Shown: positions 44,319 through 54,091, counted from the stretch's first letter. The stretch: 64,000 bases of DNA from CAYPTY01 sp964413935 (GCA_964413935.1 CAYPTY010000002.1:62001-126000), one strand, 5' to 3'. The notes: generated from the letters alone by a model not told the origin. Numbers and translations are program-made.

Positions 44319-45531
44319 CCCTGCGTATAGCTTCAACCGGAGTAAGCTGTGAGGCCCGCCAGGCAGGATAGGTTCCAAAAATGATACCGACAAGAAAGCC
44401 AATCAGTAATACAAAGAGTATAGTTGACCAGGTAAAAGTGACGGGGAAGTCAAAATTTGTCATTAAGTCGACCAGTGGAGCAAAAGCAAAAACAGCCACC
44501 ATCCCCACTAAGAGTCCCATTAAACAGCCGGCAAATGTTATGGTGACTGATTCAGACAAAAACTGCAGCAAAATATCTGTTCTCTTCGCTCCTGTAGCCT
44601 TTCGAATACCAATTTCCCTGGTTCGGTCCTTGATGGAAATAAGCAATACATTCATCACGCCAATTCCTCCAACCAGAACTGAAATACCGGTAATCAATCC
44701 CATCACAAGTTTAAAGAGCAGGATACCATCTTCGAATTGCTCTACCCTTTCCTCGTTTGTTCCAATGCTGAATTCCGCATCAGGATATTTTTCTGCAAGA
44801 AAGGATCCGACTTCGGTTTTGAGTTGCAGTATAGCTTCAATTTGTTTCGCTTTGATCAAAAGTTGGGGATATACATCCGTATTATCCGCATGGCGAAACG
44901 CAGTAACCGGGAGAAAAACCTGGGGATTGCCATCTATCAAATCTGCCTCAGCGATACCGATTATTTGATATCCCGAACCATTAAAATTCAAATTCCTGCC
45001 CAGAACGGATTCAGTTGAATCCAGCGCAAGTGCAAGATCGCGGTTTATTACAACTACCTGTTCTGCTCCGGTAATCTCACTTTTGCCGAAATTTCTGCCT
45101 TCGAAATGAAATTCCTCAAAGTCCGCAAAGCCTTCGGTTCTGCCTATAATTCGGGATGGTATGCGACTGCTGTCTTCCTCAAGCTGAACAAAAGCAGAAC
45201 CCTGAACAAACAAATCAACGGCTTGTATGTCCTGAAATTTCTCAGAAATTGATTCATAGTCGCCATAACTGAGGGCATGCCGGTTTTCAAGAGGAATCCG
45301 GATACCATCCCTCACTTCACTCAGTTTGGAGGTAACCGACATATATTGCAATGAGGTGCTGGAACCAATCTGCTCCCTGCCCAGCTTTTCAAGTCCGTCT
45401 CCAACGGAAAGAATTGCTACAAGTGCGGCAATTCCAATTATGATACCCAGTGTTGAAAGGATAGTATGCATTGGGTTATTCCGCATATTATCCAATGCAA
45501 TAAATGTAGATTTGAGAATATTATTCAGCAT
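44314..45531 (-). CDS. MacB/FtsX-type ABC transporter permease
   Basis: 405 aa. One N-terminal helix (~20-40) precedes a ~220-residue extracytoplasmic domain (MacB periplasmic core), then three helices at the C terminus with the FtsX pattern (GGIGVMNVLLISIKDRTREIGIRKATGAKR...). MacB-like systems move lipoproteins, peptides or antibiotics, or transmit force without transport. No ATPase or membrane-fusion gene adjoins it, so the partners are elsewhere. Confidence 0.88.
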   Translation of the reverse strand: MLNNILKSTFIALDNMRNNPMHTILSTLGIIIGIAALVAILSVGDGLEKLGREQIGSSTSLQYMSVTSKLSEVRDGIRIPLENRHALSYGDYESISEKFQDIQAVDLFVQGSAFVQLEEDSSRIPSRIIGRTEGFADFEEFHFEGRNFGKSEITGAEQVVVINRDLALALDSTESVLGRNLNFNGSGYQIIGIAEADLIDGNPQVFLPVTAFRHADNTDVYPQLLIKAKQIEAILQLKTEVGSFLAEKYPDAEFSIGTNEERVEQFEDGILLFKLVMGLITGISVLVGGIGVMNVLLISIKDRTREIGIRKATGAKRTDILLQFLSESVTITFAGCLMGLLVGMVAVFAFAPLVDLMTNFDFPVTFTWSTILFVLLIGFLVGIIFGTYPAWRASQLTPVEAIRRE

Positions 45532-45588
45532 AACTCTCTGGTTTAGATTCAGAAGAGAGCTACGAAAAGCATACTGTCTGGTTACAGC

Positions 45589-46035
45589 CTAATGAACCAG
45601 AATAGTGAGGGCTGAAAGATTACCTGGAAACCTGAATTTTGCGTTGTTCCATTTTGCAGGACCAAATCGGCCTCTGGCATTATTGGAAAAGCCGTACTGC
45701 TCTTTAGGTACACCCAGTAAATTGGTGTCCAGCTTTTCATTGGTGTTTTTGTCGTGATAAACGGCGATGGCATATTCACCGTGAGGAAGGTTCTCGACAG
45801 ACCAGATAAGTGAATCTGAGGTCACCGGCAGCACAACAGCATGCACCGGATCTTTGGTGTATTTCTCTCTGGAATCGAACATTGCGATCCGGATTTCTCC
45901 CTCAACTTTTTCATAGCCCTTAATGACCAGGGTAAAAGGAGATGTATTTTCTGCAGACACATTCGATACTTCCTGTGCATTGAGTGCAGCCTGTGAGAAT
46001 AGTGTGATAACACTGAGAATCAGTAATCTTTTCAT
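45589..46035 (-). CDS. DUF2141 exported protein
   Basis: 148 aa from ATG 46035, which begins a clean signal peptide (MKRLLILSVITLFSQAALNAQ); the longer frame adds 12 charged residues before it. The mature domain has FTLVIKGYEKVEGEIRIAMFDSREKY, GEYAIAVYHDKNTNEKLDTN and YGFSNNARG, the DUF2141 signature, a small beta-sandwich of unknown function found in Bacteroidota and proteobacteria. It lies 57 bp upstream of the permease on the same strand. Confidence 0.87.
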   Translation of the reverse strand: MKRLLILSVITLFSQAALNAQEVSNVSAENTSPFTLVIKGYEKVEGEIRIAMFDSREKYTKDPVHAVVLPVTSDSLIWSVENLPHGEYAIAVYHDKNTNEKLDTNLLGVPKEQYGFSNNARGRFGPAKWNNAKFRFPGNLSALTILVH

Positions 46036-46110
46036 GCAATGAGGTTTTCTTGGATTCTGACGCAATGACAAACATATCCTAAAAATGATTTGGTTTCAAG
46101 AGCGGATTCC

Positions 46111-46146
46111 AAACAAAAAAACCCTGCTCCATCAGGAAGCAGGGTT
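46111..46146 (-). terminator. Terminator after glutamine synthetase III
   Basis: AACCCTGCT (46120-46128) pairs with AGCAGGGTT (46138-46146), a 9-bp stem; on the minus strand it is followed by TTTTTTGTTT (complement of 46111-46120). It lies 25 bases past the glnN stop at 46171. Confidence 0.88.
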
Positions 46147-46170
46147 CGGTTTTGCAGCTCACAACTACGA

Positions 46171-48348
46171 TTACTTTATAAACAGCATTTCGCGGTAAAC
46201 AGGTAGCGGCCAGTAATCATCCGCGCAGTAGCGCTCCAGAAAGTCAACCGCGTCACGGATTTCTTCAGCAATTGGCAGTACCTCATCTTTGAATTTGGTA
46301 GCATGCTCAATCAGGTCTTTAGCCTTCAGCTTCTGTTGAGTTTCAGCCAGTTTATCTAGCGCGGTATTCAGCTTGTTCAGCCCACCGTTGACTTTATCAA
46401 GCATATCTCTGGCACCACTGTTATCAATATTCAATGTGTTGCCACGGTCAACCGCAGCAGCCAGCTCATTGATGTAGCGTATCGCGGCAGGATAAACCAT
46501 GGTTTTAGCCACAGACTCAATGGTATCCACCTCAATGGTGCGTTTTGTCAGATATTGTTCCACCCAGATCTCAAGCCGGGAATGCACTTCACGCTTATTC
46601 AGCACTTTGTACTTCTTGAAGAGATCGATGTTTTTCTTTTGGGTCAGATAGGGCAATGCATCCATGGTTGTTTTCAGATTCAGAAGTCCACGCTCGGCGG
46701 CTTCTTTTTGCCATGCTTCCGAATAACCATCCCCGTTAAAAATAATTGGAGAGCAATCCTTCAGGTTCTTTTTCAACACCTTGGCCAGCGCTTTCTCCAG
46801 CTTGCTCTTCTTGAGTTCACTTTTGAGCTGATCTGTCAGATCTTCAATGGCTTCCGCTACAGCCGTATTCAGAACCACAATCGGGAAAGAAACGGACTGT
46901 GAAGATCCCAGGGCACGGAATTCAAATTTATTTCCGGTAAAGGCGAAGGGTGAAGTTCGGTTTCGGTCACCGGCATGCTTTGGCAGATGCGGCAGAACCG
47001 GAGTTCCCAGTCCCATCAAACCGCTCTCTTTGGAGCCGGTCACATTTCCTTCAATCAGTTGATCAACAACGTCCATCAGTTGCTCTCCGATGTAAGCGGA
47101 GATGATAGCCGGAGGTGCTTCATTCGCACCCAGTCGGTGATCGTTACCGGCATGGGCAATGGAAATTCGAAGCAGGTCCTGATGTTTGTAAACCGCTTTC
47201 AGTACGGCTGTACAGAAGAACATAAACTGCATGTTGTCGTGCGGAGTATCACCGGGTTCAAGCAGGTTCATTCCTTCGGTCGTTGCCATCGACCAGTTCA
47301 TGTGCTTGCCGGATCCGTTCACGCCATCAAAAGGTTTTTCATGCAGCAGGCACTCGAAACCGTATTTCTTGGCCACACGCTGAAGTACCATCATCGTAAT
47401 TTGCTGATGATCGGCTGCTACGTTCGCGAGCTCAAAAATCGGAGCAATTTCATATTGGCTGGGAGCTACCTCATTGTGACGGGTCTTAACGGGAATACCC
47501 AGTTTGTACAATACTTTTTCGGCCTCCAGCATGAATGCAAGTACCCGATCCGGGATCGATCCGAAATAGTGATCGTCCAGTTCATGCCCTTTTGGAGGTT
47601 TGGCACCAACAAGGGTACGGCCCGAGGTAACAAGGTCAGGTCGGCGGTAATAGAATTCCTGATCGATCAGAAAATATTCCTGCTCACAGCCAACCGTTGA
47701 ATTCACCCGGACGGTTTTAACATCAAAAAGCTCGAGTGCATCTTTAGCTGCCTGATCAAGAGCTTCCACAGATCGCAGCAGCGGTGTTTTGTGATCCAGT
47801 GCTTCGCCGGTCCAGGAGGCAAAAGCTGTAGGAATACACAAATAAGTTCCATTGGGGTTTTCAACAATAAATGCCGGTGAGGTTGGATCCCAGGCGGTAT
47901 AGCCTCTGGCTTCGAAAGTAGCTCTCAAACCACCACTTGGAAAACTGGAGGCATCCGGTTCACCCTGTATCAGGTCCTTACCTGAAAACTCAGCAATAAC
48001 ACCACCACCCTGATTTGGAGTTATAAAAGAATCGTGCTTCTCAGCAGTTAAACCGGTTAGCGGCTGGAACCAGTGCGTGAAATGGGAGGCTCCTTTTTCC
48101 GTTGCCCAGTCTTTCATGGCAATGGCTACGGCATCTGCCACTTCAATATCCAGGGATTGTCCCTCATCCATGGTTCGTCTCAGGCTTTTCCAGGCCGACT
48201 TCGGCAGGCGTTCCTGCAGTTTCTCCAGTGTTAGTGTGTTCTGACCAAAAATTTCTGCGACATCCATCTGCGCAGTCTGTCCGTTAGGTGCAGGCATCCA
48301 GTTTTGTGCTGCAGCCAGGGTGTTGTATCGTGGTGTTACTTTCGACAT
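46171..48348 (-). CDS. glnN: Glutamine synthetase type III
   Basis: Makes glutamine from glutamate, ammonia and ATP. 725 aa from ATG 48348, the size of the GSIII group and far longer than GSI (~470). The type III N-terminal domain (~30-230) is followed by the catalytic domain with the metal/ATP motif GVNGSGKHMNWSM, and by DRNRTSPFAFTGNKFEFRALGSSQS. The C-terminal ~200 residues are helical. An upstream -33/-7 promoter and a downstream terminator make it monocistronic. It separates the two halves of the men cluster. Confidence 0.96.
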   Translation of the reverse strand: MSKVTPRYNTLAAAQNWMPAPNGQTAQMDVAEIFGQNTLTLEKLQERLPKSAWKSLRRTMDEGQSLDIEVADAVAIAMKDWATEKGASHFTHWFQPLTGLTAEKHDSFITPNQGGGVIAEFSGKDLIQGEPDASSFPSGGLRATFEARGYTAWDPTSPAFIVENPNGTYLCIPTAFASWTGEALDHKTPLLRSVEALDQAAKDALELFDVKTVRVNSTVGCEQEYFLIDQEFYYRRPDLVTSGRTLVGAKPPKGHELDDHYFGSIPDRVLAFMLEAEKVLYKLGIPVKTRHNEVAPSQYEIAPIFELANVAADHQQITMMVLQRVAKKYGFECLLHEKPFDGVNGSGKHMNWSMATTEGMNLLEPGDTPHDNMQFMFFCTAVLKAVYKHQDLLRISIAHAGNDHRLGANEAPPAIISAYIGEQLMDVVDQLIEGNVTGSKESGLMGLGTPVLPHLPKHAGDRNRTSPFAFTGNKFEFRALGSSQSVSFPIVVLNTAVAEAIEDLTDQLKSELKKSKLEKALAKVLKKNLKDCSPIIFNGDGYSEAWQKEAAERGLLNLKTTMDALPYLTQKKNIDLFKKYKVLNKREVHSRLEIWVEQYLTKRTIEVDTIESVAKTMVYPAAIRYINELAAAVDRGNTLNIDNSGARDMLDKVNGGLNKLNTALDKLAETQQKLKAKDLIEHATKFKDEVLPIAEEIRDAVDFLERYCADDYWPLPVYREMLFIK

Positions 48349-48387
48349 AAATTCTGTATTCGAGTTGGTTAGGTTTACAGATTGGAT

Positions 48388-48418
48388 CAAAGATACGTTG
48401 ATGACTGAAATGGAACAA
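48388..48418 (-). promoter_or_regulatory. -33/-7 promoter of glnN
   Basis: On the minus strand, TTG (48418-48416) is followed after 20 bases by TATCTTTG (48395-48388), a perfect TAnnTTTG. The start codon at 48348 lies 39 bases downstream, giving a short leader. This is the clearest Bacteroidota-type promoter in the window. Confidence 0.7.
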
Positions 48419-48626
48419 TTATTTAATTAATCACTTATCAACAATTAAAATTTGTAGGCTTTTTGTTTTACTTAATTTACTTTTTTAAACATTTGATTAA
48501 TTCTACTGATTAAAGCATAATTAATTTCACTTGGAAACGCTTTCAGCTTCACTTTTTTAGCCTTTGGTATTTTAGTTATCTTTATTTGCGCACTTTTCCA
48601 CACCCTGAAATCAATAAAACCCCATT

Positions 48627-49511
48627 TTGTCTCAATCATCTTTGCGCGTGTGGGTGGATGCCAGCAGGCCTAAAACCTTAGCTGCTGCCTTCACTCCCGT
48701 TCTCGTCGGCGTTGCTTTAGCTTTTCGGTATGATGCCATCAACTGGGCTGCCAGTCTGGTTGCCCTGTTCTGTGCATTCCTGATTCAGATCGGGACCAAT
48801 TTTGCAAACGATTATTATGATTTTAAGAAAGGCGCCGACACCGCAGACCGAATCGGTTTTATACGTGCCACCTCGGCCGGACTCATTGCCCCGGAAGTCA
48901 TGCTTCGTGCAACCGGGCTAACCATGTTCATCGCCTTTCTTTCCGGTTTATACCTGGTTTGGATTGGTGGATGGATTGTTCTTGCTATCGGCCTGCTTTC
49001 CATCCTCTTTGGTATTCTGTACACCGGCGGACCCTACCCTCTTGGATATAATGGTCTGGGCGATGTGTTTGTCTTTCTGTTCTTTGGAATTGTGGCTGTG
49101 ATGACCACCTATTATATCAACGCCCAGGAATGGCTGAACGACAGTTTCTGGGCGTCTCTCGCCATCGGAGCACTGTGTACGAATATCCTGGTGATCAATA
49201 ATCTCCGGGATGTAGCACAGGATGTGGTAGCCGGAAAGCGGACTCTTGGGGTACTCTTCGGCGACCGTGCCCTAAAAATAGAATACACTCTGATGCTGGC
49301 CATGGCCTTTGCGGTTCCTCCTCACTTTTATTTCAGGCTGGGTTATGATGCCTGGATTTTCCTTCCCTTTCTGAGCATTCCCATTGCAGCCGGTTTACTT
49401 CGGGCCGTCTGGTTTGAGGAAAACAAGCGCAAGCTGAATCCGGTGTTGGAACGAACTGCACAGTATATGGCCATCTTCGGAATCCTCTTCAGTATAGGCA
49501 TTATATTATGA
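48627..49511 (+). CDS. menA: 1,4-dihydroxy-2-naphthoate polyprenyltransferase
   Basis: Attaches the polyprenyl tail to DHNA and decarboxylates it, giving demethylmenaquinone. 294 aa with about eight transmembrane helices. Prenyltransferase Asp motifs are NFANDYYDFKKGADTADR (first) and NNLRDVAQDVVAGKRTLGV (second). The start is TTG at 48627, placing the conserved VWVDASRPKTL directly at the N terminus. The end overlaps menC as ATGA. Confidence 0.95.
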   Translation: MSQSSLRVWVDASRPKTLAAAFTPVLVGVALAFRYDAINWAASLVALFCAFLIQIGTNFANDYYDFKKGADTADRIGFIRATSAGLIAPEVMLRATGLTMFIAFLSGLYLVWIGGWIVLAIGLLSILFGILYTGGPYPLGYNGLGDVFVFLFFGIVAVMTTYYINAQEWLNDSFWASLAIGALCTNILVINNLRDVAQDVVAGKRTLGVLFGDRALKIEYTLMLAMAFAVPPHFYFRLGYDAWIFLPFLSIPIAAGLLRAVWFEENKRKLNPVLERTAQYMAIFGILFSIGIIL

Positions 49512-50584
49512 GCCGGATTCGAGCCATCAAATATCGGATTCCGTTCAGGCAAACCTTTTCAACGGCTGCAGGCAGCTTTCAACAGCGTGAAGGTTTAATC
49601 CTTCATTTGGATGTGGATGGCATCAGTGCCCTGGGAGAAGTTGCACCGCTCCCCTCTTTTTCCAGAGAGAGCCTGGAAGAATGTATCCTGTTACTCAAGC
49701 AGCATCAGACTCAAATTGCACAGCTCATTCCGGAGACGCAGGAGTATGTGTACTATCATGAACTTGAAGCGATGAACCTGCCTCCATCCCTTGAGTTTGG
49801 AATAGATATGCTGCATCACGACTACCTGTCGAAATCCCAGTCGAAACCTCTAAGGGATTTTTTTAAGCTGACCCCATCGGAACAAATCAACATAAATGCG
49901 GTTTCAGGTTTGACCGATGAAGAGGAACTGATGACTAAAACGGAGCAATTCGTTCAGCAGGGATTTAAAACCATCAAACTGAAAGTGGGAATAAACATAG
50001 AGCAGGAAGCAGCCCTGATCGCAAACCTGAGGAAACAATATCCGCACCTGAATATCCGGCTGGATGCCAACGGGGCCTGGACGTTCAGTGAGGCTGAAAA
50101 AAACCTGCAAGTTCTCGAAGCTTTCGACATCGAATTTATCGAACAACCGGTTCTGGGAATAGATCATCTGGCTGAACTGCGCAGCTTGACGAAGATTCCT
50201 ATCGCAGCAGATGAAGATTTCAGGAATGAAAAAGATTTGGCTGAAATCGTTGCACAAAAAGGAGCCGAAATTCTGATATTCAAACCTATGCTAATCGGGC
50301 ATTTCAGGCGTATCAGCGTAACAAAAGCCCGCTCAGCTGCTCATAAAATAAAAGCGGTGTTTAGCAGTTCTCTAGAAAGCGGCGTTGGAAGAAAAATGAG
50401 TGCCATTCTGGCCTGTTTTTTCGGTGACCCCATTTTAGCGCATGGTTTTTCAACCGATACTCTTTTTAAAGAGGACCTGTTCAGCCAGAAAACTGATCAC
50501 ATCCACCGTTTCACACTGTCCGATGAATACGGCATCGGAATTGATTTTTCACAACTGAGTACATCTATGATGGAAGGAATCTGA
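49508..50584 (+). CDS. menC: o-Succinylbenzoate synthase
   Basis: Enolase-superfamily enzyme dehydrating SHCHC. 358 aa. The catalytic Lys is in FKTIKLKVG, metal ligands Asp/Glu/Asp in RLDANGAW, FIEQPV and AADEDF, and the second Lys in EILIFKPMLIGH. It overlaps menA by 4 bp and is followed by menE after 2 bp. Confidence 0.95.
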   Translation: MSRIRAIKYRIPFRQTFSTAAGSFQQREGLILHLDVDGISALGEVAPLPSFSRESLEECILLLKQHQTQIAQLIPETQEYVYYHELEAMNLPPSLEFGIDMLHHDYLSKSQSKPLRDFFKLTPSEQININAVSGLTDEEELMTKTEQFVQQGFKTIKLKVGINIEQEAALIANLRKQYPHLNIRLDANGAWTFSEAEKNLQVLEAFDIEFIEQPVLGIDHLAELRSLTKIPIAADEDFRNEKDLAEIVAQKGAEILIFKPMLIGHFRRISVTKARSAAHKIKAVFSSSLESGVGRKMSAILACFFGDPILAHGFSTDTLFKEDLFSQKTDHIHRFTLSDEYGIGIDFSQLSTSMMEGI

Positions 50585-50586
50585 AA

Positions 50587-52065
50587 TTGTTTAAGTCCAG
50601 GCTCCATATGTTCGAGTTCAAGAAGAGCACTCCACAGGAAGTGTTTATGTCCTCGCAGTATGGCATGTATACCTACAGTGACCTGGACCGCTTTACGGCT
50701 TACTTCCACGACCTGGTTGCTAAATATTCTGAATCTCTGAAATGGCCGGTCGCCTTTATGGCCGAATCCAGTGATATGCTGGTTTTTTCTATTGCAGCCT
50801 GCTGGAAACTGGGCATCCCCTTTGTACCGCTTTCTCCTAAGCTTACCAATGAGGAGCTTGAAAATTACCTGAATGAGCTGAACCCATCGCTGGTATTTTG
50901 TGACTCTGCCAACATCAACCGTATCGACCTTCAGTCGGTGGTGCTGATGGATGAAAATTTCTTTTTAACGGCTTTCAATTACGATGCCCGTGAGTTTGAT
51001 ATGCCCAGGCCTTCATCCTTTAAAGATTCACAGATTTTCGGGTATTTCTTCACCTCCGGCACATCTGAAAAACCCAAAATTGTACCCCTTAAACGCCGGC
51101 AGATCATTCATGCGGCACAGTCATCAGCCAAAAATTTCAAACCCAGACCCAATCACTTCTGGCTGCTTTGTCTGCCCCTGAATCACATTGGCGGCATTGC
51201 CATTATTCTGCGATCCCTCATTTACCGGACAGCCATTTACCGGATGAATGAGTTTCATGAGGAGATGATTCGTGAGTTTCTGATGCTGAATCCGCTCTTT
51301 GATGCCGCTTCGCTGGTGCCCACTATGCTGAAGCGCCTGCTGGAAGATCCCCAGTTCCGTACCCATAGAGATTTTAAAGCCGTTTTATTGGGTGGAGGTC
51401 CCATAAGCCAGGACCTGCTGAAAAAAGCCGTTGAAAGGGGCATCCCGATCGTATCATCTTACGGCATGACGGAAACCTGTGCTCAGTTTGCAGCCAACAT
51501 GTTTCATCAGCCCAGCGGTATTTACACCCCCATGACCAGTGTGGGAAAACCATTCAGCCCCAACGAAGTTGAAATCCGCGATGAAGATGGCGGCAAACTC
51601 GGAGCCAATCAATCCGGCCTGATCTGGGTGAAAGGCCCGCAGGTATTTGACGGCTATTTCAGCAAAAAACAGAATAAAGGTCGCTTCGATAAGGAAGGCT
51701 GGTTTAATACCGGAGACTACGGACATATGAACATGCGCAAGCAGCTGTTCATTGAAAGCCGGAGAACCGATCTGATCGTTACCGGCGGCGAAAATGTGAA
51801 TCCCAATGAGGTGGAACAGGCTATTGAGAGACTGAATTACATCCGTGAGGCGGCTGTGATCGGCGTTCAGGATGAGGAATGGGGACAAAAGGTGGTGGCT
51901 TTTGTGGTTCCGGAAGACGAAAGCAAGCCTGAACTGGAAGAGCTCAAAGAACACCTTCAGCATCGGCTTTCCGACTTCAAAATGCCCAAAGAGCTGCATG
52001 TTGTGGATGCACTACCCAAAACGAACACGGGCAAAATCAAAAAGTGGATGCTTCACGCTTCCTGA
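50587..52065 (+). CDS. menE: o-Succinylbenzoate-CoA ligase
   Basis: AMP-forming CoA ligase. 492 aa if it starts at TTG 50587; an ATG at 50608 (485 aa) is equally possible and no Shine-Dalgarno decides. Motifs are FFTSGTSEKPKIVPL (P-loop), SSYGMTETCAQ, FNTGDYG, the hinge GGENVNPNEVEQAI and the catalytic Lys region LPKTNTGKIKKWML. Completes the second men transcript (menA-menC-menE). Confidence 0.94.
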   Translation: MFKSRLHMFEFKKSTPQEVFMSSQYGMYTYSDLDRFTAYFHDLVAKYSESLKWPVAFMAESSDMLVFSIAACWKLGIPFVPLSPKLTNEELENYLNELNPSLVFCDSANINRIDLQSVVLMDENFFLTAFNYDAREFDMPRPSSFKDSQIFGYFFTSGTSEKPKIVPLKRRQIIHAAQSSAKNFKPRPNHFWLLCLPLNHIGGIAIILRSLIYRTAIYRMNEFHEEMIREFLMLNPLFDAASLVPTMLKRLLEDPQFRTHRDFKAVLLGGGPISQDLLKKAVERGIPIVSSYGMTETCAQFAANMFHQPSGIYTPMTSVGKPFSPNEVEIRDEDGGKLGANQSGLIWVKGPQVFDGYFSKKQNKGRFDKEGWFNTGDYGHMNMRKQLFIESRRTDLIVTGGENVNPNEVEQAIERLNYIREAAVIGVQDEEWGQKVVAFVVPEDESKPELEELKEHLQHRLSDFKMPKELHVVDALPKTNTGKIKKWMLHAS

Positions 52066-52118
52066 TATTTATTCTGCTTTATTATATTGACGTCCAAAAG
52101 AATTAATCAGCAGCACCT

Positions 52119-53243
52119 TTGGATTTAAACCCCGTCATAATCGCCATTCCCGTTTTCTTCGGGTTGATGAGTGTGGAACTCATCTTCGAGTTCATCACCA
52201 AAAAACGAACCTACCGCCTGAACGATGCCATTACCAACATCAACCTGGGTGTGTTAAATCAGGTCACCAACGTCTTTAACAAAATCATCACCGTTGGGAT
52301 TTTTACCTTCATTTTCGAACAGTTCGCGTTTGTTCAGTTACCAACCAACTGGATTACCTTCATTCTACTGTTCATTTTGTATGATTTCTGTTTTTACTGG
52401 TCGCATCGTATGGCCCATGAGATTTCCCTGTTCTGGGGCGGACACGTGGTGCACCATCAGAGTGAGGATTTCAATCTTTCGGTGGCTTTACGGCAGTCAT
52501 CCACGGCATTTATCTGGTCCACCCCTTTTTACCTGCCGCTGGCGCTGATGGGTTTTGACCCGGTTCAGTTTGTGATGATTGGCGGCTTCAACCTGCTATA
52601 TCAGTTCTGGATTCACACCGAGCACATCGGTAAGCTGGGCTGGTTTGAGTATATCATGAATACACCCTCCCACCACCGGGTGCATCACGGAAGGGATCCC
52701 AAATACATCGACAAGAACTATGCAGGTGTTTTCATTATCTGGGATCGCATGTTCGGCACCTTCAAAGAAGAAGAGGAAACCCCGACCTACGGCATCACCA
52801 AACCCGTTAACAGCTGGAATCCGGTGTACGTAAATTTTGCTCACTACATAGATCTCTATCATTATGTGAAGCAGTCGCGCAGCTGGGACGACACCAAAAA
52901 AATGCTATTCAAACATCCGGGCTGGCTGCCCAACTATCTCGGAGGCGAACAGAAACCACAGGCCGTGGAGAAAACCCAGTTCCACAAGTATAACGCTGAT
53001 CTGTCTTTTCTCTGGGCCAAGGTTTATCTATTTGCACAGTTTCTGATCGCCATGCTGCTCACGGCTTATTTCCTTTTTAATCTTGAGGATTTTGACCTGA
53101 CCACCAAGCTGGTTTTTGTGACCTGGATTGTCATCTCCACCTATATGTTTGGGGTACTTTTTGAAACCCGAAAAACCTGGGTTACCATGCTGGAGGTTGC
53201 ACGGCTGATTGCACTGCCGGTGGGTTATATTCTACTTTTCTGA
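52119..53243 (+). CDS. Fatty acid hydroxylase / sterol desaturase family membrane protein
   Basis: 374 aa with about six membrane segments. The di-iron histidine clusters are HRMAHE (~97), HVVHHQ (~110) and HHRVHHGRDPKYIDKNY (~190), as in the fatty acid hydroxylase superfamily. Members hydroxylate or desaturate lipids such as carotenoids, sterols or alkylglycerols. It starts at TTG 52119, 53 bp after menE on the same strand. The substrate is unknown. Confidence 0.9.
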   Translation: MDLNPVIIAIPVFFGLMSVELIFEFITKKRTYRLNDAITNINLGVLNQVTNVFNKIITVGIFTFIFEQFAFVQLPTNWITFILLFILYDFCFYWSHRMAHEISLFWGGHVVHHQSEDFNLSVALRQSSTAFIWSTPFYLPLALMGFDPVQFVMIGGFNLLYQFWIHTEHIGKLGWFEYIMNTPSHHRVHHGRDPKYIDKNYAGVFIIWDRMFGTFKEEEETPTYGITKPVNSWNPVYVNFAHYIDLYHYVKQSRSWDDTKKMLFKHPGWLPNYLGGEQKPQAVEKTQFHKYNADLSFLWAKVYLFAQFLIAMLLTAYFLFNLEDFDLTTKLVFVTWIVISTYMFGVLFETRKTWVTMLEVARLIALPVGYILLF

Positions 53244-53639
53244 AGTACTTCCGAAAAGTCTCAGGCTGTATCGCCGCACACTCAGTGCCCACCCGATAAG
53301 CAGCGGATGAATCAGTACCAAACGCAGCCAGCTGATCCATTCCGGAACGCACAATGAATCCTCAAGACAGCTCCCAATTTGTATGAAATAGATGTGGGCC
53401 GGGATAAAGGCAATCAGCATGGAAACAATCAGATAGGCCGCCCATTTTCTACTGCTAAAAAATAGAAGTCCGATTCCAAGCAGAATCTCAGCCAACCCGC
53501 TGGTTATATTAATGGCTTCATGAAAAGGCAGGTAATCGGGTATCAGTACATTGTAAAAATCCGGATTGATAAAATGATTGGAGCCGGCAAATAGGTAGAA
53601 ACCGCTCAGCAGCAGAAGATTCAGTTTTTTTAAATCCAT
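53232..53639 (-). CDS. DoxX-like small membrane protein
   Basis: 135 aa with four hydrophobic helices. The N-terminal motif LLLLSGFYLFAGSNHFINPDFY and following PDYLPFHEAINITSGLAEILLGIGLLF match the DoxX/DoxD-type family. A Cys pair (GSCLEDSLCVP) sits in a loop. The 3' end overlaps the fatty-acid hydroxylase gene by 12 bp on the other strand. Function not established. Confidence 0.82.
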   Translation of the reverse strand: MDLKKLNLLLLSGFYLFAGSNHFINPDFYNVLIPDYLPFHEAINITSGLAEILLGIGLLFFSSRKWAAYLIVSMLIAFIPAHIYFIQIGSCLEDSLCVPEWISWLRLVLIHPLLIGWALSVRRYSLRLFGSTSEK

Positions 53640-54028
53640 TTGATCCCTTTATTCTTGTTTGCTTTTCTGAGTATCAGAAAAAAGGGAATCAACCAGATAA
53701 AATCATTGGTAAAGAGAGTATAAATAAACTCAAAGGGAACCACTCCCTGCAGATAATTGAAGAAAAATCCGATGGGATCAAAAATCTTGCCCAGAAATCC
53801 AACCGCTACGATGGGCCAGTGTGTGGTCGGATCCTGTGAAGCCCACCAGTAGCCCAGGCCATAAACTCCGATCACCATCCCCATTCCCTGCCATATCATT
53901 GGATGTGTGGTCAGTGCCATCCCCACCAGCTCAAAAAAGTGATTGGGGAATAAAACTACCCAGGTCCCCCACAGAATGTTGTACACAGCGGCAGCTTTCA
54001 GGGTAATTGACATCTGTTGGTTGGTCAT
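53630..54028 (-). CDS. Small four-helix membrane protein, unknown
   Basis: 132 aa from ATG 54028 (MTNQQMSITLKAAAVYN); the longer frame to 54079 adds 17 residues with little hydrophobic order. Four membrane segments (AVYNILWGTWVVLFP, IGVYGLGYWWAS, WPIVAVGFLGKIFDPIGFFF, FIWLIPFFLILR). No family is recognised. It overlaps the DoxX-like gene by 10 bp, so both are coupled. Confidence 0.72.
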   Translation of the reverse strand: MTNQQMSITLKAAAVYNILWGTWVVLFPNHFFELVGMALTTHPMIWQGMGMVIGVYGLGYWWASQDPTTHWPIVAVGFLGKIFDPIGFFFNYLQGVVPFEFIYTLFTNDFIWLIPFFLILRKANKNKGIKWI

Positions 54029-54091
54029 AATACAGACAGGATTCATTCCAGTTTTATCGGAAACAAAAAATCCGATCACACCGGAAATAGT

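Noticed and set aside
46975..47700. 241-codon plus-strand frame opposite glutamine synthetase III
   Set aside because: Antisense to a conserved enzyme, no recognisable motif, no ribosome binding site.
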